64,000 nt of DNA from the NCBI GenBank assembly GCA_902388495.1, contig CABMPP010000012.1, positions 1-64,000 of the forward strand. The letters run 5' to 3'. The DNA is from an uncultured Bacteroides sp. (GTDB taxonomy: Bacteria; Bacteroidota; Bacteroidia; Bacteroidales; Bacteroidaceae). A model generated the notes under the pieces. That model ran no database searches. It saw nothing but the letters and a program-made list of their open reading frames with translations, and was not told the origin of the DNA. Numbering within the stretch: the stretch's first letter is position 1; each line of letters starts with the position of its first letter. Positions 57,126 through 64,000 of this stretch are shown one piece after another. The position numbers were made by a program, and so were the translations under genes.

Positions 57126-59012
57126 ATGAGTAGAATATTAAAATACACGCTTCTTCTTCTCTTTTGTACCGGCAGTACATTGCTTGCCTCAGCAGCCGAA
57201 ACTGACATTGAAGACTCTTTGGAAGAGAATGAGAACAGTGCAGCGTACGAAGTTATTTCTACTTTTCACAACAGCATTGGTTTCGATTACCTTACCAAGG
57301 AAGAAATTGACTCGCTGAATGCCGATAGCCTCTTGGCCGATTTGGATGAGTCGAGGCGTTATCATGCCTATTTTGACTTTGGCCGGATATTGACCAAATC
57401 CTACCTCTTTCGTGGGGAAGTTCGTCTTGCCATCGCTTTGAGCGACCAGATGTATTCCAAAGCCCGCGCCCTTTCCTATCCCTTCGGGAATGCTCTTGCT
57501 TTGAATGCCATGGGGGAGGTCTACACTTATACGGATCGGCTCCTGGAAGCCGGTATTGCCTACGAAAAAGCTCTCGAACTGCTGGATGACATGACGGGAG
57601 AGGATGTGCGTATCCGTCTGTTGTTGATTGAGTTGATAGATTATAATCTGCGCATTCAGAACCAGAGTGCCGCTTCGCATTACCTTGCCCGCCTGAACCA
57701 TTATCCCAAGGAAGAACTGTCTACCCAGGAAGTGGCCATGCGACACATTGCTAATACTTCTTATCAACTGTTCAAGGAAGATATAAAAACTGCCCGTCAG
57801 CATTTGGATCAGTTGGAGCTGCTTCAAGTGAGATTAATCCCCGGTATTCAGGAATATCTTTTGATTGTGAACGCCCGCTACCTGGAGGCTGCCGGAGATT
57901 ATGAAAAGGCGCTGGATGCGTATCGGAAGTTCTTGCAAACCGATTATGCCCGGATTAATCATACCCTCTACCAGGAAACACTTCAGGAAGAAGCTGATCT
58001 GCTGCTGAAGATGGGAAATAAAGAGGAAGCTTACAATCAGTATCGTGAAGCCTTCTCCTACATCAAGTCTTCCTTCGACAAGAATTATCCGAAGGAGATT
58101 GACCAACTCTCCACCCGCTTTCAGGCAGACCAACTGGCCTATCAGAACGAACACGACCGCATTGTCTCTATGCGTTTCTATCTGGCAGGTATCATTTTTT
58201 TTGTATTGCTTCTGATAGTTCTTCTTATTCTCGGCTGGAAAAAAATATTCCGCTTGAAGCGCTCCCAGCAGTGCCAGGAAGCAATGAAGCAGAGAGCGGA
58301 GCAAGCCATACAGCGCAAGAATCTTTTCCTTTCGAACATGAGCCATGAGGTACGTACTCCGCTGAATGCCATCGTCGGCTTCTCTGCCGTATTGACTGAC
58401 GATGACGAATCTTTTGATGATGAATCGCGCCGGGAGTTCTCCGAGATTATTAAAGTGAACTCTTTCCAACTGCTGAAACTGATTAATGATATATTGGACT
58501 TCTCTGACTTCGAGAACGACAACATCACGTTCAATATACAAGAACATGATGCCGTGAAGCTATGTCGCGAGGTAGTGGAGACTGTGGTCGCTTCCCGCAA
58601 GATGGAAGTAGAAATGCGTTTCGATACCGACTTGTCTGTCCTGATGCTCGATACGGATGACGCCCGCCTTCGCCAGGTGCTGATAAACCTGCTGGTCAAC
58701 GCTACCAAGTTTACAGAAGAAGGTTCCATTGTTTTAGAATTGAAAAAGACCGATGACAAAACAGCATTCTTCTCTGTCACCGATACCGGATGTGGTATTC
58801 CGCTGGAAAAGCAGCAATTGATTTTTGAGCGGTTCGAGAAACTGAATGATTATGTGCAAGGAAGCGGACTGGGACTTTCTATCTGCCAGCTCATCGTTAG
58901 ATATATGAACGGCAGGTTGTGGGTGGACAGTGAGTACACACAAGGTGCGCGTTTCTGCTTCACACATCCTTTGAAGTATAACCCTGCATCACACCAAGAA
59001 ACAGCACCATGA
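57126..59012 (+). CDS. TPR-containing sensor histidine kinase
   Basis: This 628-aa membrane kinase has a signal peptide (ILKYTLLLLFCTGSTLLASA), a periplasmic TPR-rich region (about 30-340: ALALNAMGEVYTYTDRLLEA, KALDAYRKFLQTDYARI), one transmembrane helix (FYLAGIIFFVLLLIVLLILG), then a dimerisation domain with MSHEVRTPLNAIVGFSAVL (phospho-His) and a canonical ATPase: LRQVLINLLVNATKFTEE (N box), DTGCGIPLEK (G1), GSGLGLSICQLI (G2). It has no receiver domain, so a separate response regulator is expected, but none is here. It overlaps the next kinase by 4 bp. Confidence 0.9.
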   Translation: MSRILKYTLLLLFCTGSTLLASAAETDIEDSLEENENSAAYEVISTFHNSIGFDYLTKEEIDSLNADSLLADLDESRRYHAYFDFGRILTKSYLFRGEVRLAIALSDQMYSKARALSYPFGNALALNAMGEVYTYTDRLLEAGIAYEKALELLDDMTGEDVRIRLLLIELIDYNLRIQNQSAASHYLARLNHYPKEELSTQEVAMRHIANTSYQLFKEDIKTARQHLDQLELLQVRLIPGIQEYLLIVNARYLEAAGDYEKALDAYRKFLQTDYARINHTLYQETLQEEADLLLKMGNKEEAYNQYREAFSYIKSSFDKNYPKEIDQLSTRFQADQLAYQNEHDRIVSMRFYLAGIIFFVLLLIVLLILGWKKIFRLKRSQQCQEAMKQRAEQAIQRKNLFLSNMSHEVRTPLNAIVGFSAVLTDDDESFDDESRREFSEIIKVNSFQLLKLINDILDFSDFENDNITFNIQEHDAVKLCREVVETVVASRKMEVEMRFDTDLSVLMLDTDDARLRQVLINLLVNATKFTEEGSIVLELKKTDDKTAFFSVTDTGCGIPLEKQQLIFERFEKLNDYVQGSGLGLSICQLIVRYMNGRLWVDSEYTQGARFCFTHPLKYNPASHQETAP

Positions 59013-60967
59013 AACGAATCCTACTTATCATATACAGCTTGCTTTGCGGATGGATCTGTCCTTTGATGGCCGAAGATGCCGATGCACTCCGCTATCAGGA
59101 CAGCATCTTGCAGGTGGCCGATGCTCTGCCTGCCACTCTGGCCCGTTTGACGTATCTTCGTGATATGACTTACCGACACCAGTATGCACCTTATAATATG
59201 ACGTTCTCTACCCGCCTTTATAAAGAAGCGAAACAACAGAAGAATGTGTTCTACGAAAATCTGGGAGCTTACTATCTGGCATCATGCTATGACAAGAAGC
59301 ACGATGCAGACAGTCTGGCCTATTGGGTGAATATCCTGAAAGAGTTTGTTCCTCAAGTCGGTACGTACGATTATTATCTGGAACAGAAGGCTGCCATCAG
59401 TCGTGCTTTGGCCTCCAAACGGCAGATAGAAAAAGCGGTGTATGTGGCCAAGGAAACGCTGGAAGAATCAGTGCAGCATCACAGCAATAACGGAAAGGTG
59501 GCGGCATGCAACAGTTTGGGATGTGCTTATGGCGTGTCCAGTCGCACCAAGGAAGCGCTGAATGTCTTTCTGGAAGCCTATAAAAGTTTCTCGCCTCAAA
59601 CAAAGGCAAGTTTGAAGATTGATATTCTGTCGCGTATAGCCCAAGTATACGGCAATTCCGGACATGACAGTTTGCGGCTTCCCTACCTTTTGGAGATGGA
59701 CAGCACTTTGCAGGAAGTCATTTCCAACGAACCGGAGACCCGGAAGAATTGGGCTAATTTTGAGATCGACTGCCAGATAAAGTATATTCTTCACTATTTT
59801 AGCGTGGACCTTGACAAGGCGCACGAACATATTGAAAAGGTGAAGCAACTGCTTGGCCCGCATGTCGATCCGGTATTCTGGCTGAATGTGCAGTTGATAC
59901 AGCTTCAATACTATAACAGAACCAACGAACCCGACAAGAGCATTGCTCTGATAGACGAGGTTACTTCTACGGTACTGAATAATTATGTATCCACTTTTGC
60001 CACACTGATAACATACAAAGCAAGTATACAGTACGAAAAAGGAGATATCGACGGTGCTATCGAAAGCTACCGCTATCTGATACATAAGCAAGATTCTCTG
60101 AATAACGCCTTTTCTGCCAATCAATTACAGCAGGTCAAGGAAATCTATCACATTGACGAACTGTTGTTGGAGAAGCAGAAGATTCAGGATACCAATTACC
60201 GCAGAGGATTTATGTTCCTGATAATTGTCCTGTTGCTGGCACTACTTTTTTATCTTTATACCCACTATCTTTCCACCAAGATTGCAGGCGTTGAGAAGCA
60301 GACTGCTGAGGCAGCCCTACAGGCCGAGACAGACAACATCGCAAAAGATCGTTTGAAGTCGGAGATCAGCCACGACATACGTACGCCGCTGAATGTGGTG
60401 GTAGGATTTGCCGAATTACTGACCGGAACGGAAGAGCTGGACAAAGAGACTAAAAAAGAATACGGACGAATCATTCAGACGAATGCAGAAAGCTTGCTGA
60501 GCTATGTCAACAGTATCTTGGAACTCTCCCGGTTGGAATCCGGTAAGACCCAATACGTGCAGGAGGAGTGCGATGTATTGCAGCTGTGCGAGAAGGCGAT
60601 GCGGTTCATCAATGAGCAGGAGAACTTATGTGTATTCGTTACTTTGCAGACAGATATAGACAGGCAAGAGGTACAGACTGACAAAAGATGGTTTGAAACC
60701 TTGCTTACCAGCATACTGACCCCATTGGAAAATGACGCGGAACATTACCAGGCCCTTGTCCGTATTAAGAAGGACAGGACCAAGTCTGTTCTTTGCTTCG
60801 ATGTGATAAATGCTCCGCTTGCCAAAATGCATTTTGAGAGTAAGACAAGCTTGATCCGCCATGAAATCAATGCACACTTCATTCACCACTTCGGAGGAAT
60901 CTACAAAGTGCAGGCCGAGGCGGCAGAAGGGCCGACCATCTCGTTTACTATTCCTTATCAGCGTTGA
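59009..60967 (+). CDS. TPR sensor histidine kinase with degenerate ATPase domain
   Basis: This 652-aa protein has the same layout as its neighbour: signal peptide (MKRILLIIYSLLCGWICPLM), periplasmic TPR-like helices (LGCAYGVSSRTKEALNVFLE), a transmembrane helix (FMFLIIVLLLALLFYLYTHY), and a dimerisation domain with SEISHDIRTPLNVVVGFAEL (His present). The ATPase half does not have the N box (TSILTPLENDAEHY stands in its place) or the G1/G2 glycine motifs, so it should not bind ATP normally. It may be phosphorylated by or regulate the canonical kinase through a heterodimer. The 4-bp overlap implies equal expression. Confidence 0.85.
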   Translation: MKRILLIIYSLLCGWICPLMAEDADALRYQDSILQVADALPATLARLTYLRDMTYRHQYAPYNMTFSTRLYKEAKQQKNVFYENLGAYYLASCYDKKHDADSLAYWVNILKEFVPQVGTYDYYLEQKAAISRALASKRQIEKAVYVAKETLEESVQHHSNNGKVAACNSLGCAYGVSSRTKEALNVFLEAYKSFSPQTKASLKIDILSRIAQVYGNSGHDSLRLPYLLEMDSTLQEVISNEPETRKNWANFEIDCQIKYILHYFSVDLDKAHEHIEKVKQLLGPHVDPVFWLNVQLIQLQYYNRTNEPDKSIALIDEVTSTVLNNYVSTFATLITYKASIQYEKGDIDGAIESYRYLIHKQDSLNNAFSANQLQQVKEIYHIDELLLEKQKIQDTNYRRGFMFLIIVLLLALLFYLYTHYLSTKIAGVEKQTAEAALQAETDNIAKDRLKSEISHDIRTPLNVVVGFAELLTGTEELDKETKKEYGRIIQTNAESLLSYVNSILELSRLESGKTQYVQEECDVLQLCEKAMRFINEQENLCVFVTLQTDIDRQEVQTDKRWFETLLTSILTPLENDAEHYQALVRIKKDRTKSVLCFDVINAPLAKMHFESKTSLIRHEINAHFIHHFGGIYKVQAEAAEGPTISFTIPYQR

Positions 60968-60988
60968 GCTGCTACTTGTCAGTAGTGG

Positions 60989-61528
60989 TTATTCTTTCCC
61001 GATGTGGATGCGGACAATGCCTCCATAAGGAGTCAGCGCTCCGAAGGCTTCTTCCCATTTCAGAGTGCTGGCATAGATTTGTGCACAAATCAATACGCCG
61101 CCATGGGCAAAGATTGCTACCCGTTCGTAAGGCATGTTTTTCAATTCATTCAGGAAACCACTGACGCGTTGGTATAGCATCATAAAGGACTCTCCGCCGG
61201 TAGCGGCTACATTCAGATAGTCGGCATACCACTCCTGTAGGCGCGGATCATCGTTGCCGTCAAATGGCTTCATTTCCCATTCACCAAAGTTTATTTCCAT
61301 AATCCGCTTATCTCGTTCGGCATCCGGATATCCGCAGTAAGTGGCAAGGCGCACGCAGCGGGTGAGGGGACTGGTATAAACATGATCGAAGGGAAGATAC
61401 GCTTTCAAGTTTTCTGCCGTAACGGCGGCTTCTTGTTCGAATGTGGGTTTCAAGGGGACGTCCGTCTGGCCGTAACATATTCCGGGTGCGACGTCTACTG
61501 AGGTGTGACGAATAAGGGTTACTTCCAT
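60989..61528 (-). CDS. cobC: alpha-ribazole phosphatase (CobC)
   Basis: This 179-aa histidine phosphatase starts MEVTLIRHTSVDVAPGICYG with the phospho-accepting RH. It includes VYTSPLTRCVRLATYCGYPD, EINFGEWEMKPFDG (acid) and VAIFAHGGVLICAQ with the second His. It removes phosphate from alpha-ribazole-5'-phosphate or adenosylcobalamin-5'-phosphate. It is the last gene of the cobU-cobT-cobS-cobC series and lies 1 bp after cobS. Its 3' end approaches the convergent kinase gene (22 bp). Confidence 0.9.
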   Translation of the reverse strand: MEVTLIRHTSVDVAPGICYGQTDVPLKPTFEQEAAVTAENLKAYLPFDHVYTSPLTRCVRLATYCGYPDAERDKRIMEINFGEWEMKPFDGNDDPRLQEWYADYLNVAATGGESFMMLYQRVSGFLNELKNMPYERVAIFAHGGVLICAQIYASTLKWEEAFGALTPYGGIVRIHIGKE

Positions 61529-61529
61529 A

Positions 61530-62273
61530 TTATATATAGTTTATTATTAGGCTTCCGATATAGAAAGATAGTTCGCAGAGCAGGAAAGTAGCTCCGCAGC
61601 AGTCGCCGGTGTATCCCTGTAAGCGTTGTTTCATCAGACGGCAGAGCAGGAAGAAGGTGAGTACCGGAAATAGGAGGGCAGGCCACATCTTCATTGGGAG
61701 AAACAAAACAAATGGCAATACTCCGCAAATAAGGGCGACTGTCCATTCTCCCTTGCTCATCCGGTTGTATACTACTTTAGCCTTGCTTTCTTCTTCTCTT
61801 CGGGCGTAGGGCAGAAAATTGACAATCTGCGATGCGCAGAACTTAGACCAGCAGTCTCCGCTGAAAACGAGGGCACAAAGAAGATTCAAGGGTAAATCAC
61901 GGAGCTGCAGTATCAGCAGGAAGTAGAATATCAGCCCGATGACACCATAACTTCCGATATGCGAATCCTTCATGATGGCAAGGGTTCGTTCCTTGGATGT
62001 CCCTCCGCCAAAGCCGTCGAAGAAATCTGCCAGGCCATCTTCGTGCAGGCATCCGGTGATGAGCAGCCGTGCAATGATGGCCATTATCCAGGCAAGCGAT
62101 ACGGGCAATATCTGTCCCGTCAGCCACAGAATACCGGCCATGATGCCTCCCGTCAGCCAACCCACCAACGACCAGTAGGGTACTACGTGCTTGAAGGCTT
62201 CTGCCGGCACCTCTTTTATCTTCCAGAAAGGCAGTCGTGTGAGGAATATAAATGCTGCCAGGATATTGTTCAT
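61530..62273 (-). CDS. cobS: cobalamin-5'-phosphate synthase (CobS)
   Basis: This 247-aa inner-membrane enzyme joins adenosylcobinamide-GDP to alpha-ribazole (phosphate). It has AAFIFLTRLPFWKIKEVPAE at the N-terminus, the conserved LLITGCLHEDGLADFFDGFG with Asp residues, GGTSKERTLAIMKDSHIGSY, and several membrane helices. ATG 62273 starts the family N-terminus; the longer reading (62351) would overlap cobT by 32 bp. It is one base from cobC and 46 bp after cobT. Confidence 0.93.
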   Translation of the reverse strand: MNNILAAFIFLTRLPFWKIKEVPAEAFKHVVPYWSLVGWLTGGIMAGILWLTGQILPVSLAWIMAIIARLLITGCLHEDGLADFFDGFGGGTSKERTLAIMKDSHIGSYGVIGLIFYFLLILQLRDLPLNLLCALVFSGDCWSKFCASQIVNFLPYARREEESKAKVVYNRMSKGEWTVALICGVLPFVLFLPMKMWPALLFPVLTFFLLCRLMKQRLQGYTGDCCGATFLLCELSFYIGSLIINYI

Positions 62274-62319
62274 AATTAACTGTTTAAAATCTGTAGAACG
62301 TTGTGTCTCCGTAATGAAT

Positions 62320-63357
62320 TTAAAAGTATTTGGTAATGGAAGCATGTGCAAAATTATCCATTTCGTTCATCATCCGCACGGCAGAGTCAACAATAGGATA
62401 TGCACAAATAGCTCCCGTTCCTTCTCCCAACCGCAGACCTAAGTTTAATAACGGTTTGGCATGCAGGGCATCGAGCACCAGTTTATGGCCGGCTTCATCG
62501 CCGCAATGCCCGAAGATAGCATAATCCAATACTTCGGGATATAGTTTGCTGGCAGCCAGGATGCAGTTGGTCATGATGAATCCGTCTACCAGAATAATCA
62601 TTTTCAGTTCGGCGGCTTTCAGCATGGCGCCTATTGCCATTACCATTTCCAGCCCGCCAAAGTAACGGATAATGTCCCGGGGGGAACCGTCTCCTTTATA
62701 ATTCCCCAGCGATTGTTTTAGTACTTTATATTTATGGCGGACACCTGCATTATTCAGTCCGCTCCCTGCACCTACGCACTGCTCCAAAGGAATGCCGGTG
62801 AAGCAAGTCATCCATAAGGACGATGACGACGTATTTCCGATACCCATCTCGCCGAAACTAAGTACATTACTGCCTTCTTCGTGACAGCGGCACACCACTT
62901 CGGCACCCCGTTCCAGGCAAAGCTCCATTTCCTCTTCTGTCATGGCTGCTTCGTGTAGATAGTTGCGGGTACTTCTGCGCACTTTCATATCGATGATGCC
63001 TTTATCATAAGGCAGGTCGTAGTCTACACCTGCATCTACTATCTTTAAAGTGAATCCATGTTGCCGGCAGAGAAAATTAACGCCTGCACCTCCATGGAGG
63101 AAGTTGCTGATTTGTTGCCAGGTTATTTCTTTGGGAGAGAGGCTGACACCTTCGTCCACGATGCCATGGTCGGCTGCAAAGATAACATTTTGAGGATGTT
63201 CCAGGGTGGGGGATAATGTTTGTTGGATGAGGCCGATTTGAAGAGCCAGTTCTTCCAGCGTACCCAGCGAGCCTTTCGGCTTGGTCAGATTGTTGATCTT
63301 ATCAATTAAAGCCGGACGTATGGCTTCGTCCGGGCGGGTGATATGAAATGTTTTCAT
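62320..63357 (-). CDS. cobT: nicotinate-nucleotide:dimethylbenzimidazole phosphoribosyltransferase (CobT)
   Basis: This 345-aa enzyme forms alpha-ribazole-phosphate from a lower-ligand base. It has [18 protein letters not shown] (N-terminal motif), [53 protein letters not shown] and [20 protein letters not shown], which ends in the catalytic Glu-type segment. No bluB or bza gene is in the window, so the source of the lower ligand is unknown. It lies 20 bp after cobU and 46 bp before cobS. Confidence 0.95.
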   Translation of the reverse strand: MKTFHITRPDEAIRPALIDKINNLTKPKGSLGTLEELALQIGLIQQTLSPTLEHPQNVIFAADHGIVDEGVSLSPKEITWQQISNFLHGGAGVNFLCRQHGFTLKIVDAGVDYDLPYDKGIIDMKVRRSTRNYLHEAAMTEEEMELCLERGAEVVCRCHEEGSNVLSFGEMGIGNTSSSSLWMTCFTGIPLEQCVGAGSGLNNAGVRHKYKVLKQSLGNYKGDGSPRDIIRYFGGLEMVMAIGAMLKAAELKMIILVDGFIMTNCILAASKLYPEVLDYAIFGHCGDEAGHKLVLDALHAKPLLNLGLRLGEGTGAICAYPIVDSAVRMMNEMDNFAHASITKYF

Positions 63358-63377
63358 CAGTCTTATGATTTTAATTC

Positions 63378-63890
63378 TTATTCTTTGATTTTCACAGGAA
63401 TGCCGGATACCATCAATATCACTTCGTCTGCACGGGCGGCAATGTATTGGTTCATCCAGCCTTGCATATCCGTGAACTTTCGTTGCAGTTCGTTATCGGA
63501 AGTGGCACCCATACCTATCTCGTTGGTCACGAAGATAAAGGTGGCATCTTGCGCGGTGAAACGGTCGAATTCTTCTTTAGCGGCAGTGAGTGCACCGTCT
63601 ATATCGGATTTCAGGTCAAAGAAGAAATTGGTACACCATAAGGTTACACAGTCTATCAGGATAACCCGACCTTCCAACCGGTGCCGGCTGAGTTCTTTTT
63701 CTTCTTCAATGTTTGTCCATTCCGGTCCGCGCCGTTCCTGGTGCCTGATGACCCGTTGGCGGAACTCTTCGTCCCAGATGCGTGCTGTGGCAAGGTAAAC
63801 GGGGTTGGGAGAGAGGCTGAGCGCCAATTCCTCGGCATGTGTGCTTTTGCCGGAACGGGCTCCTCCGGTGATTAATATGATTCGTTTCAT
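63378..63890 (-). CDS. cobU: adenosylcobinamide kinase/guanylyltransferase (CobU)
   Basis: This 170-aa bifunctional enzyme phosphorylates adenosylcobinamide and transfers GMP. The P-loop is [17 protein letters not shown], followed by [20 protein letters not shown] (with the guanylylated His region), [17 protein letters not shown] and [17 protein letters not shown] 63890 begins the P-loop strand and lies 25 bp after a promoter. It heads the cobU-cobT-cobS-cobC series. Confidence 0.95.
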   Translation of the reverse strand: MKRIILITGGARSGKSTHAEELALSLSPNPVYLATARIWDEEFRQRVIRHQERRGPEWTNIEEEKELSRHRLEGRVILIDCVTLWCTNFFFDLKSDIDGALTAAKEEFDRFTAQDATFIFVTNEIGMGATSDNELQRKFTDMQGWMNQYIAARADEVILMVSGIPVKIKE

Positions 63891-63914
63891 GTGATACCTT
63901 GATTTTACGGGAAG

Positions 63915-63946
63915 CAAATGTACATGATTTCCGTGGCAGTGGCAAG
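63915..63946 (-). promoter_or_regulatory. promoter of the cobU-cobT-cobS-cobC operon
   Basis: TACATTTG (63922-63915) and CTTG (63946-63943) are 20 bp apart on the minus strand, 25 bp upstream of the cobU start. No riboswitch lies between them and the gene. Confidence 0.6.
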
Positions 63947-64000
63947 GATTGACATTAAAAAGAAAGAGGGATGCGTTAAGAAATATAGATAAAGGGGCAA

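Overview
The window is Bacteroides-type chromosomal DNA. Three things point there: promoters of the form TAnnTTTG with a -33 TTTG box, many SusC-like TonB receptors and lipoproteins with a lipobox, and lineage markers such as a 'smalltalk' peptide beside an HU-family protein and FimA/Mfa-type fimbrial genes. I see no rRNA, tRNA, CRISPR array or complete insertion sequence.

Most of the window is an anaerobic cobalamin (B12) synthesis and corrinoid/cobalt handling region, split by accessory blocks. On the minus strand, a cobalamin riboswitch (about 22790-22975) heads a long gene series: TonB receptor, DUF4374 lipoprotein, exported CbiK, a membrane-anchored CobN/HmuS-like chelatase, a small membrane protein, an ExbB-like channel, a DUF2149 protein, a second TonB receptor and a second exported CbiK. 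A terminator and a new promoter then lead into four fused corrin-ring genes (CbiH-CbiC, CbiE-CbiT, CbiG-CbiF, CbiJ-CbiD) and a translationally coupled outer-membrane barrel. Later steps lie elsewhere in the window: CbiA and PduO-type adenosyltransferase (39204-41125, plus), CbiP, CobD and CbiB (53407-57010, plus), and CobU, CobT, CobS and CobC (63890-60989, minus). CbiL (C20 methyltransferase) and the uroporphyrinogen methyltransferase are not here.

The accessory blocks are: a Schlafen-type regulator and remnants of a mobile region (23117-26552, including a frameshifted gene); a fimbrial gene cluster (27093-35223) interrupted by small ORFs and palindromic repeats; HU/smalltalk genes and a toxin-antitoxin pair (35413-36883); a MurU/AmgK-like pair for sugar-nucleotide salvage (36901-39087); an ABC-2 permease/HlyD/TolC exporter full of minisatellites and palindromes (41046-47169); a second HU gene; a tandemly duplicated two-gene lipoprotein module (48170-53360) with 10-11 bp poly-G tracts in its leaders; and two overlapping TPR sensor kinases, the second with a degenerate ATPase domain (57126-60967).

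The most interesting system is the riboswitch-led periplasmic chelatase locus. It resembles the haem-handling hmu operon, but its B12 control, two exported cobaltochelatases and adjacent corrin-ring genes suggest that it handles cobalt or corrinoids. That function is inferred, not shown by the sequence.
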